DNA of 64,000 nt from Lanius collurio (lineage: Eukaryota > Chordata > Aves > Passeriformes > Laniidae). The DNA lies in the NCBI GenBank assembly GCA_020086605.1, contig JACBWW010000050.1, positions 4,191,784 to 4,255,783 on the forward strand, in the 5' to 3' direction. Positions within the stretch are counted from its first letter, which is position 1. Each line of letters starts with the position of its first letter. The position numbers were made by a program, and so were the translations under genes. The notes under the pieces are model-generated. The model was not told the origin of the DNA. It searched no databases and saw nothing but the letters and a program-made list of their open reading frames with translations. Shown here piece after piece: positions 50,041 through 60,800 of the stretch.

Positions 50041-51698
50041 ACAGAGCTGCCTGCTGCTGGGACCCTTCCAGCAGCTGCACCCCTGAGGGTCAATGATGTG
50101 CAAATGGAAACCCTAAAAACTTTAAGGCACTCCTAGAGAGTTACCTGTGAGTGTTTTAGCTCCCTGCTGCAGCCCTTCGTGCCTCACTGCAGCACCACCT
50201 GGGTGTCTCTCAGCTCCCTGCACTGCACAAATGGCTCTTACTGTAGTGCTGGTGGGAACCAGGGCAGGACTTCCCTTTAGGAAAAACTCAGAACAAGCTG
50301 AGACCAAATTATCTGGTGTCCCATAGAGATCATGTTGATATGTGGATGTTGAGCTAATGTTTGCAAAAGAGGCATCTGGGCTGAATTGGCTGGCAGATAA
50401 AGGCATGTATTTTCTCTTAAATTTTGCACAGAAGGAGCTTCAGCCCATGCTGAGATTTTCATGGCTCTTGGCTGGAATTAGCCCTGCTGTGTGTAAATCT
50501 TTATTGCCTCCATCTTTACTCCGTGTTTACTCAGTGAATATCCAGATTTACTTTGCACACATTATTTTTCAGGGCACCACTTTTCCCTGCTGATTTCCTG
50601 TGTAAAATTACAGGGAACTGGTTCCCATTTTCAGCTGCTGTGTCTCTGAGGGAACTCTTAAGTAAGGAGCACTGATTCAGATTCTTTGTTTGTTTGTTTT
50701 CTGGTTTGTTTCTGAATAATTCTAAATAAATTCTTCTTGGGTGTTTGGGCAGCAGAGCAAAGATGGCAAGTTAGTGTGCCAAAAGGTGGCTTCAAGCATT
50801 GACTGACATTGAATTTCACTGCAATTTAGGCACTGGGATGATCTGGAGCCAAAAATGTTTGTGTTGAACAAGGATATTAGCTCATGTGTGCAGCTGGGCT
50901 GGTCTGAAGGGTGAAGGGCAGCAAAGCAACACCTTGGAGTTGTGTATAGAAGCTGCTGAGTTCTGTTAACAGCATCTCTTTACTGATAATTATTTGCTGA
51001 TTTTTACCATTACAGATAACACCCACCTTGTATCTGTGTTTAAATGCTCATTTTCAGACTGATGGGATTTGCTGGAATTGTAAAGTTACTGTCTTATTTA
51101 TGGGACTGCCATGAGTGGATGCATCAGACATCTGGGTTTTGGGATTTTCCTCTATTTTCAGTGTTTAAAATAAAATAATTGTGATAACATTGGATTAGTT
51201 TACAAAGCACAGAAGGAAATAATACTGTTGTGACCTGATAGAGTAAGTGGTAGACAGCTTTAAAAAGTTGTTTAAGGCTTCTCAAATAATGTGTTGGAGA
51301 TGCAGCAATGAATTTGCACCTTTGTGTCATGACTGTGTATGACTTGATAAGAAATTATTTAAATAAGCCACCTGTTCTTCTAAATGCAGACAAATCTGTG
51401 TTTAAGGTGTTCTTTATGTTTCAAAAATACACTTCCCATTTATTAGTGCTCCTTTTCTTCAACATCTTAGTGTGGAACTAGACCCTGTCCCTTCAATCTC
51501 CACCTCAGTTTATGTGAAATTCCTGAAGCAAATCACAAAGTGTTTTCCTTGCTATATTTTACTGTAGTATTTTTGTGCATATCATCTGAAATATTCTGAT
51601 ATTCAGAATCCTAAATATTCTGATTCTTTCAGATACAATTGACAGAGAAGGTTTGTAGGTAATGAAATAAAATATCATTTGTTCTTATGGTTCTCTAG

Positions 51699-51753
51699 GT
51701 AGCAGTGATGGTTCTGAACTCAGTGAAGAGACTTCCTGGCCAGCATTTGAAAG
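51699..51753 (+). CDS. RALGPS2: RALGPS2 internal exon i: linker
   Basis: 55 nt in phase 1/2, (G)SSDGSELSEETSWPAFE plus AG; acceptor TTCTCTAG, donor GTAAGA. This short acidic Ser-rich linker is conserved in RALGPS2. Its last two bases (AG) can be completed by G of the cassette exon at 55286 (Arg) or by C of the exon at 56930 (Ser), so both splice choices stay in frame. Confidence 0.95.
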
Positions 51754-54700
51754 GTAAGAAAAACCTGGTTTTCTCTATTCCCAGTGTTAGTTACAGTCTC
51801 TCCCTGGGTCCTGCAAATGACACTTGTTTTTACTGAGCGAGAGATCTTCTCTATGCAAGAACACTAAAAAGCTGTAGTTAGTTCCCTGAGTCTGTTCAAG
51901 CAGCAGAGAAGCACCTTCTGCTCATTAATAGTTTATAGTGCTTGTATCTAACTGGGTGCTTCCTCAGTGCCCCTGTTCTTTAAGGAGCTCAGCCACAGAG
52001 CCATCAGACCCCAAAGGTTTTATGTGTGTGGCTATCATGTGCTGTTTGTGACCTGTCTCATTTTCACTTTCCCTGAGACCCTTCATCTGTTCATGGTCCC
52101 TTTGCTCCCGTGTCATTGACATTGGCACCTCTTTTTGTCTCTCTCACCCTCTTTTCCCGTCCCTGGTACCTGCCCCTGGGTGACATGGGAGCTCTCAGCA
52201 GTGCCCCTTGCTAATGGCTGGTTCTGTGGTCCACAATTAACGAGCTGCTCCTCATGCAGCACCTGCAGGTGTCCAGGTGACATTGCCCACGTCTCCTGTA
52301 GCATTGGAGAATGTGGAAAAAGGCAAACAGCTGTAGTTTAACACTTACAAAGGTGGGATATTCACCTTCCCACAGCTGAGGAAGATGCACAATTACAGTG
52401 CATTGCTTGCTTCTGTAACACAATTTCAGGTAATCCATTGGCTTCAGAGTTGCCATGGATGAATTTTTCTACCACACTTCTACATTTTTTTGTAGGAATT
52501 TTTGTCAAAAAACTTTCTTTATAGTTGGGAAATGTTACCACAAACAAATATTCTGCTTGAACTCACTGAAGCAGTGAACAGTTCTGTGTTAATTTTGGAA
52601 GAAGCCTTTGAAAATCTCTGTGCCAAAGGTGAACTCCTGGGTGCCTCATGCCCTAAACGTGAATCCATACATGGGGAAGGGCCCTTAAAGATTTCATTAG
52701 GTAACATTCCACATGAGCAGAGAATGCAAAAGGGGTCAGGAAGGAAATCTCTGAACTTGCAGGCTGCATCACAGAGCATATGCAGTGTGCAGAAGGTTGG
52801 CTTGCTTTCCCTTCCCTGCTGCCTGATGGAATTGTGTATTGGTACCAAGTTACTTCTCAAAGATAAAAGGTTACAAGTTAGACAAAATGCTGAGCTGAGT
52901 TTTTACCCAGAGCAGCATAAGAAACTTAAAAATTTTAGTAAGCCTCAGGTTTAAACTTAAGGGAACACTCTTGAGAATTGTGTGGACTTTGGAGACGAAG
53001 CAGGGGTTTTTCAGCCTTGTACCAAGGAGAGCTGGCAGCCCCAGGCTCCCCCATTACAAGGTTTGCTCCATGTCAAACAGAACATTCCTCCTCCAAATTC
53101 CACTTCCTTTCTGTACTTCCCTCTCTCCTGGGAGAGCTCTCTGAGAACCTTGGGGGGGGTTTCATGTGTTTCAGGGTGAGTTCTCTTGCCTGCTTCCAGA
53201 GGGAGGGACAGGGTTCCTTACAGGTGTTCCAGACACCATGTGTGAAATTCCTGGAGCTCTGCAGCAACCTTGGGTCTGCTCCTTGGTTTTTAAGAGGATG
53301 AGGCATGTTTTAAATTTTAATAGGTAATACACTGGCATGCAAGTGACAAAATTGGAGATCACTAGAGAGAGTCTCTCTCTGGTTTTGGTCTGTACAGTGA
53401 AGGACAGTGGTTTCCATTCTTTATGAAGACATTTAAGTGAGAGGGAGGCGTTAACTGCTTGGAATTATCAGCTGTGGCAAAATTGGGATACATTCATTTT
53501 CTGTGCAGTGCAAGTAGGAATTCGGTATTTCTCTATGATTTAGGAACAATATCTTTGGGTAGGAAGGCTTAAATCTGCATCATGTTCCTTAAGAGGAAGA
53601 AAACAGTTCCTCCACACACAGGTTCCTAAAGTAACAGAAGGAATTGTAGAATGTATTCTTGTTTTTCCTGGCCTTTCTGCTTGTAGCTGGGGAATGCAGA
53701 AGGGGTGAGATCTAGAGCCACTGATTGTTTTTAAGTGCAACAGAACCTTGGTTTGAAACTTGAGAAAGAGTTTTCAGTGTCGGGGTGTCCCTTCAGGCCA
53801 ATCAAAATTACTGAAAGAACTAAAATTCCAAGTCCTAATAAGTTACATCCTGTTAAGGGCAGTGTATTAAGTGACACTTCAGTCTCACTGGTTGTCATCC
53901 TGAGTGTCTCTGAATAGATTTCCCTGAAATAGCAGGATTCCAAGAGTGATAGCCTCCTTGTTATGCAATAAAAAACAAGCTTAAAGGTAAGAAAAAAACA
54001 TACTTAATTTGCATGCCAAATATATGCATACAAACATAAACAGCTCATATTACTTTTTCTTTCCTTTATTGTTTTATTTGCCTATATCTTGAGTGTGTTC
54101 TAAAAAAACAGTTCATAGATTCAAAGATATCTGTTATATTGAGAAACAAATGATGGCAAATTCTGGAACAGATTAGTAGATGGTGATTCATTAATATCTT
54201 TTTGATAATTTTTCTTATAGCAAGAGCAATAATTTGGGCTGGTTTAAAAAACCAAAATGACAGAAAAACCTGATTCTCTTTGTTTAATGCTGCTGCCCTT
54301 TCCTGTAGCCCTTCTTTAAGCATTTTTTGCCTGCTGTCCTTAGTTCAGGGTGAAGCATGGCAGTGCTGCTGGTTTAGGTCTCCTGCTCTGAAACACTGCC
54401 CTGTCCATGCACAAGCAGCTTCCCAGCTCCTGTAAAGCCCTCTCCCAGGTGACAGATTTGTGCTGCATTGGAGACTTTGCTTGTAAAGTTCCCCTTGGCT
54501 TGTACTTAACTGCCTGCTTCCACAGAACTGCAGATTTTCAGTCTTTCAACGGGATACCAGCAGCTAGAAAAATGGATAAAAAATAGGAGGGGAGGACAAA
54601 GTGCCTCAGCAGTGCTTATGTTCACTTAAATGGAATTCAGTCGATTAAGGGACCTGATCCAGAAAAACAAGGTTCAGTGAAGCAAAGCAGTGTTCAAAAG

Positions 54701-55285
54701 GCAGGTCTGAGGCACAATTCCTCAGTGTGCATCAGGTAAATGATTTTAAAATGTGAAGCCTACAGAGTGTACAGCTTAGATGAACTGGAAAATGGAAATA
54801 TTGCTGAGCTGATTTCAGTGTTACTTAGCACAACAGGATTTTAAACAGTGTCAGGTGTATTTTGACAGAGCTTGCAGTTCCTTTCAGCCCAGCAGCTTGT
54901 GTGTGTTCGTGCTCATAGAAGTTGAAACCATTTTTGTAGTAACATCTGAAGTCAGATTTCATGATAAGTTCTATCAATATGGTTCCTTTACATTTATTTA
55001 GTCTAAGCTAAATGCAGACTTGGCCCCCAAAATGTGTGATTCGTCGGTACCAGTGAAACACTTCAGTATTGTGAGTTCTGACAAGGAGAACATCCAGTGA
55101 AATGAAAAACTGTGTTATTTACTTCTGCATGCATTTTTCTAAATAAAATCATTTGCTTTTTCTTACATGGAAGAAGTGGCTTTGTGATATGCACACAAAA
55201 AAAGTTCTGTGCTGTTTTAGCAGTCATGCTGTTTGTGTGAATGCAAGTATATGTAATACATACAATTTATAATGGAATCCAACAG
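51754..55285 (+). other. RALGPS2 intron i
   Basis: A 3.5-kb intron ending in a poor acceptor (no pyrimidine tract before AACAG). A 453-nt open frame at 52502-52954 has no recognisable protein features. No repeat family was recognised. Confidence 0.8.
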
Positions 55286-55363
55286 GAACAGGTTGTACCA
55301 TTCTCTCGGTCCGGGGACAAGAGTGTCACGCAATGGCCATCGAGGCCACATGAAGGCCAGCAG
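55286..55363 (+). CDS. RALGPS2: RALGPS2 internal exon j: probable 78-nt cassette exon
   Basis: 78 nt in phase 2/2, reading (R)NRLYHSLGPGTRVSRNGH and RGHMKAS plus AG; donor GTACAC. It corresponds to a RALGPS2 linker segment absent from a known shorter isoform (recalled, not searched). Length divisible by three and flanking phases make skipping frame-neutral. The acceptor lacks a pyrimidine tract (TTATAATGGAATCCAACAG), as expected for a regulated exon. It appears more diverged from the mammalian sequence than its neighbours. Confidence 0.85.
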
Positions 55364-56929
55364 GTACACTCCCACTGCACACAGAGGTGTCAAACCTTCC
55401 CTCTGCTGTTGGTGATTTGGTTTGGTTTGATAATTAAGTGGGTGTTTTCTGATGTTGCCTTTCTAACTTACATGTCAAAATAAAGGTAGAGACCTTTTTC
55501 TTCAGTCTTAAAGCTTTCCCCTTCAATGACTTACTCTATATCAGCGTAAGGACTGTTCATTCCAGTCTGCAAATCCAAATTCTGAACCATTGGATCTTTC
55601 TGTCAAGGCTTAAAGATGTTTTGCCAGGGTGGCTTTTGAGCTGCCTGCCCCTGTGGAGCAGTGCAGGTAGTTCTCATGGGAAAAGCAAAGCTGCTTCTGG
55701 TGCTAATGTGGATGGCATTCCAGTGTTTTCTTTGCTGGCAGTTCTGTACAGAATTTCTTTGTGCCTCTTCCCTGAAATCAGAGAGATGCCTAAAATGCAT
55801 AACGTGCTCAAATTTCCCCCAATTTAATATATATAATATTTGCAAGCTGACAGAGTAACATAACTGATGGCTCTGATTCTGCATGGATACAGATTCTGTC
55901 TCCAGCTGTGTCACTGTAGCTGGGGAAAAAATAGCCATTGACTGTGAAACCTCTGTCATGTTAAGGAGCAAGCACTGTCTCACTGAATTAAACCCGTGTT
56001 CACATCTGTCAGTGTCCAAAATTGTCTCCATATCATCGTCCTCAGTAGGTGCTGCAATGAAAGTGTTTGCCACATTTCCAGTTTACTTTGGACATTCATG
56101 ACTCTTAGGATGGATGAAACAGCAAATCCTGGCTTACTTCAAAATGATTTTTGGGTGCTGTTCAATCTCTTGGCTTTTCTCGAAAGCTGCTGGGTTCAGC
56201 ACTTCAGTTACATGCACTGATTGACATTTACTGAAATGATTCCTGGTGTAACTTTTCTCTGATTGGAAATGTTTTTGAAGCCAGTCAGCTTTGTAATTCC
56301 AGTCAAGCTCAGTTTTCTTTCCTCAGTGCTGTACCTGGCCTTTGTTTCAGCCCCCTGCTCTCCGATCCTTCGCAGGGCAGACGATCAGTAGAGCACCAGT
56401 TGCATTAAAACACCTTAAAGCTGTGGTTTGGGTTTCTACTCTTTATTCCTTCCTGTTCCTGCCCACTCTCTTTGCTTTCAGATATTTTAAAGATTGTGCA
56501 TGTTTGAGCTGTGCTTTGTTTTTGATGTGCTAATGATTCTGGTGTTTCTAACCAAAAAATAGTCAAGTCTTTCCTGCAAGGGCTGAAGGAGGGGTTTAAC
56601 ACGTACAGCAACTGTACCAATGTACTTCAGACATTTCTTTCTAAAATTAATTGTTCTTGTCTTTCAGTCATCTTTTGAGTTTTAATTTTTTAATTAAGGA
56701 TTACCTGCTTGGCTAATTAAATTTTTCTGATCACTTTTGCTTGCGAGTGTTAATTCCACAACAGCAACTCCTTGTAACAGCCAAAGTCTTTTTCCACAAT
56801 GAAATCAAATAAATAGAAAGTTGACATTTTCAAAATACAATAATGTATTTGCATTAGTTTTTGGTGATGGTTGGAAAATTACTTTAGGAAGAGTGTTTCT
56901 TCACACAACTCTTCACATGCTCCTTTCAG
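55364..56929 (+). other. RALGPS2 intron j
   Basis: A 1.57-kb intron with donor GTACAC and acceptor TGCTCCTTTCAG. The minus-strand open frame across 55603-56073 shows no protein-family features. Nothing else was recognised. Confidence 0.8.
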
Positions 56930-57035
56930 CTCCCTAGAATCTGAAGATTTGGCTGTTCATTTGTATCCAGGAGCAGTTACTATTCAAGGTGTTCTCAGGA
57001 GGAAGACTTTGTTGAAAGAAGGCAAAAAACCTACA
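56930..57035 (+). CDS. RALGPS2: RALGPS2 internal exon k: start of the PH domain
   Basis: 106 nt in phase 2/0, (S)SLESEDLAVHLYPGAVTIQG followed by VLRRKTLLKEGKKPT; donor GTAAGA. TIQGVLRRKTLLKEGKKP is the first beta strand and basic loop of the pleckstrin-homology domain, whose Arg/Lys residues are candidate phosphoinositide contacts in this family. The following exon supplies VASWTKYW in frame. Confidence 0.96.
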
Positions 57036-57795
57036 GTAAGATATTTTTTTTTAATAAATTAACTTTCTCACCTTCTTCCACTGCCCAGCTATGAATACAG
57101 TAAAATGGCCATTGGGCAACTAGTTCAAGTGTCTAAGATCTCCTCTGCCTTTCTGATTAAGGTTTAGGGTCACTGCCAGAGTTTTCATTCCTCTGTTTGG
57201 TGCATTTATTCAGTTTGTAAAGCTATACACATAACCCAGGAAGTGGAAGAGAAAAGATTGCTGCATAAAATTTTCAACAATTACTGGTGACTTTAAAATA
57301 GAGAGAATCATATTTTGTCTCCCTTAACAGTAGGCAAATCCCAGCAATTTATCAGTAGATAATAACCCTTAGCATTTGCATTACAAGTAGTTGATTATAA
57401 ATTATAACTCAAAATACATATTCATTACAATGGGAGATACGTTATGGCAGCACCCAGGATGGAAAAGAAAAGGGGCAGATGTACTCTGCTCCATGAAGTG
57501 TTCACTAGTGATTGCAGGAAGTACAGAGTAAGATGCAGAACATTTTTCTCCGATTAGAGAGGAAAGGCACATGTTCTTTCTGCTTTCTGGAGTTCTCATG
57601 CCTTCATAGGCCTGCATGAATAACAAACAGCAGCTTTGGAACCATGGCTGATGCTTGGCTGGACAGTCAGTGCTCTCATGTTCTTGCAGGATGGTGCCTC
57701 CTCTTTTACAGCTCAGGGATATGAAACATTTCACTTATCCATTGCACTTCTGGGTTTCTTTTTTTTTAATTTTTTTTTTTTAATTTTTTCTCCAG
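57036..57795 (+). other. RALGPS2 intron k
   Basis: A 760-bp intron ending in an extended T-rich tract (57760-57791) before CCAG. This is a strong acceptor, in contrast to the one before exon j. No other feature was recognised. Confidence 0.85.
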
Positions 57796-57888
57796 GTAGC
57801 ATCTTGGACGAAATACTGGGTAGCACTGTGTGGAACCCAACTCTTCTACTACGCTGCAAAATCCCTGAAGGCTACAGAGAGAAAGCAT
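57796..57888 (+). CDS. RALGPS2: RALGPS2 internal exon l: PH domain continuation
   Basis: 93 nt in phase 0/0, [20 protein letters not shown] then [11 protein letters not shown]; donor [16 protein letters not shown] is the canonical PH-domain beta-strand pair. The next exon (rest of PH and C-terminus) was not found before the end of the window, so the domain is cut by the window edge rather than broken. Confidence 0.96.
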
Positions 57889-60800
57889 GTATGTAAACCA
57901 GGCATATTCCAATATCACCTGCCAAAGCTTAAATGTGATTTCCTGATGTAAACTCTGAGAGTAGCTCGGGCCTTGCCTGATTCCTGGTCAGCACTACCCT
58001 TTCTCCCAGTCAGACAGTCACCTCATATGGATATACCCCAGGGAAATGGCATTTACATTTACATGCTACACCAGGAACATCTGCTTTGCATCTGCCATGT
58101 GTCTCTGACTTTGCTGGTCTTTTAGGAAAGGAACTGTGTCATTGGGCTGTCCATTTTCAAAGGCAGAAGTTCTGTCTTCTGATGATTTGAGTCTTGCAGC
58201 AGTTTGTTGCAGTTTGAAACCCAGACAGGCACTGATGAGGAAAAATGGAGCAGTCACAAGATACAGCAATTAAACATATACTAATTTCCTATATGTGGTA
58301 AAATTAGAGCATTTGGTTTTTCTGTGTAATGCTGTAATCCATTATCTGCAGTGGAGCACAAAACACTTCATCTGCTCAGCAGAGAGCTACGATGTCAGAT
58401 GATGCTGGCATTCCTTTCATTTGCTGCAGCTTGATTTGAAATAAGCTAAAAATGCTTTACTTATGTGGGGAGGGAGCAAGAGGATTTTCAGTGCCTGTCC
58501 CACAGATGTTTAGATGTGCATTGTTCCTGTTCAAGGGCCCTGGTTAATTATAATGATTCTCTTAAGGACCTGGGCAAAATTGGAGATACTCGAGTAGGTT
58601 CATTCACTACTCAGAATCATTCCTTAGTTGCCTTGGCCAGTGTTTCAGGTTGATTTATGACAACTGTCACTGTAGAACATTTGCTTTGCATAAAGCTTAT
58701 GGAATTTTGCAAACTGAGCCGTGCTTTTGGAATCCTCGTAAAGGGAACTTTCTTTCTCTTTGGTACAAATTACTGTTTTCTTATCCTAATGTTTTTATGT
58801 GCAGAGGGTAGAGATTTCAAGCTTAATATTTCTGGTTAGCAGGCTCCTGGATATTTGAAATTGTAGTGTGGAAGCTGTGTGTAAAGTTCTCTTAATCTAA
58901 GAGATTATTTTATTGTTTATTATTATTTCTACTTTTATTGAAAGTTCCTTAGGAAACAGTATTCTAATACTCTAAGTAGCTTAATAAAAGCTAATTACTT
59001 TTAGAAATATTTGCATGGTTTCTGGCCATCCACCCCTACTAGCTTTGCTTAGGTCAGATCAAAACTCAATTTGTCTAGCCCAGGATAAAGGTTCATTAGC
59101 CAATTCTCCTGTCTTCTGGGTGTCTTGGGAAAAGTGTTTGTGTTTGGATGCATTTGTCCCTGGCTTCAGTGAAAACTTCAGGGAAGGATTCCACCTCATT
59201 AAAAGGAAAGAGCAGACTTGTGAGCTATTATGAGTAGAAATGCAAAGTATTAAAAAAAAAAAAGAGGAACCAGGAGAGAACTTGTGTTGGCATTATGTCA
59301 CTCACAGCTAGTTGCTTGTTTTTTCTGGAAACTTTGAGAAATGGAAAAGAAATTTTTGTGGTAAGGTCAGACTTTGTGTTCCTGTTACTGCTGTGATTCC
59401 TTCAGGTTTTGTGCCAAAATTGCATTTTGTTTTCTTTTAGGAATGGAATATGTATTTGTAAGTCTCTTTGGTTCACTGTTCTTTACAGAATTATGGAGGA
59501 CGTTACCAGACTTGTATCCATCCAGAAGGTTTTTCACTCTGGTGTATTAGCATTTTAAAACAATCTAAATAGCATACAGGTTTAGAGAACTTGAAAAAAT
59601 TGCTTAGCAAGGGATTACATTGTTTGGAAATTAAGTACATTGCATTCTCACTGCTTACACATTTCCTTCAGAATAACAATTTCAATCATTTAAATGGTCT
59701 TGCCCTTTCTATAGAAAAAGTAAATAAAGGGAAAAGGTAAAAAGTCTGGTACCTGATCCTTCTGACTCTCTGTTCCTGCAAAAGCCTTTCCTTTGCCTTG
59801 AAATACAGCCACATCCATTTAGAATGCTCTTTCAGAGATTATTTTATAAACCTCTTGAATTGACTTCTAATGTTCCTCAGGTGACTGATATGTTGTGACA
59901 GCTACAATGTCTAAACTGCTGGTGGACAGAGGCTTGAGAAGCCCAAATCTGTCTCACGTGTGTGTGTGCTTGTGTTTCTTTGTCCAGGGATGTTCAGCAA
60001 ACCAATAAGGAAGTTTGCAGAGAGGGGCAAGGACACATTTTAGTCCAGGGTGGACAGGATTTCCCATTAGCAGCCTACAGCCTTGTTCTTGCAAATACTG
60101 AGAGGAGTTTGAGCAAGGCAATTCCCAGGAAAAGGAGGAAGAGGAGTGGTTGTTAAAAGCAGTGACTGCTGGAGAACACAAATTTCCTTTTAATAGTTGG
60201 CTCTGTGGAGTTGGACTGAACTGTCCAGCACAGCCTTGGATTTGGCTGTACACAGCTCATGTCTTGCTTTGAGCTTTTTAGGGCTGCAAACATGCTCAGT
60301 TCTGTTTGGGGATGCAAAGCCTGTTGAGGAGCTCCGTGTCTCTGATTTGGTTTCCCGGGTGCAGTCAAGGCTAACACATTGTAATAACTATTTGCTACAG
60401 TTTGGGTTGTCTTTTATTGAAACAAATAGTTTACAACAAGTGTTCACAGCAAACCTCTGCTGCAGAGGTGGTTGTAACTCAGAGCGTGACCTTTATGTTG
60501 AAATTAAGGTGGAAAATCACCTGGTTACTGCTGCTGAGGTTGGGGCACTGGGGAAGAGGCTCCAGTGTATTAAACAGGGCAGTAATAGGTGGTCAGTAAC
60601 TTGTTCAGCTGCTCTGCCTGGGTTGTACTTCGAGTCTGGCTATTGGTGGCTTAGGTTTCCACCCATTTCACTACAGAGTTATTGTACAAAGCCTCAGCTT
60701 TGGTTCTGGAGTTTGTGGAGATGACTTGTCAAGGGTCAGGCTTCAGTTCACATTTGGTTGCATTTTCAGGCAAAGTTAATCAGGAGAGAATGCACTGCAG

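Larger units (their letters stand above)
42049..51698 (+). other. RALGPS2 intron h (9.65 kb)
   Basis: The intron runs from donor GTACCC to acceptor TTCTCTAG. It contains an 11-bp direct repeat (44971-44998), a GC-richer patch near 46740-47300, an ERV LTR-like segment from 48564, and a GAG-rich inverted repeat at 49994-50040. None of the open frames across it resembles a known protein, and no splice-bounded exon compatible with the RALGPS2 phase was recognised. Confidence 0.8.
5540..57888 (+). other. RALGPS2: RALGPS2 gene span (12 internal coding exons; both ends outside the window)
   Basis: This entry covers the visible part of a Ral GEF with PH domain and SH3-binding motif. Twelve exons translate in one continuous frame of 409 codons with all GT/AG boundaries and phases agreeing. 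The order is RasGEF (CDC25) catalytic region, proline/serine-rich linker with PxxP, alternatively spliced linker, then the start of the PH domain. From known family biology, the protein activates RalA/RalB by GDP release, with membrane targeting through PH. Compared with the roughly 583-residue mammalian protein recalled from memory, about 100 N-terminal and about 75 C-terminal residues are missing, and these should lie in flanking sequence. RALGPS1 is the paralogue, but the linker sequence fits RALGPS2, and the nested ANGPTL1 is the known vertebrate arrangement for RALGPS2. Confidence 0.95.

Noticed and set aside
52502..52954. 150-codon plus-strand open frame in RALGPS2 intron i
   Set aside because: No family resemblance; lies between exons whose frame joins perfectly without it.
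55603..56073. 156-codon minus-strand open frame
   Set aside because: Intronic, no signal peptide or domain pattern, no support from neighbouring features.
60197..60724. 175-codon plus-strand open frame in the last intron
   Set aside because: No recognisable domain, no coding-like composition and no splice boundaries that fit the RALGPS2 phase; consistent with a chance frame.
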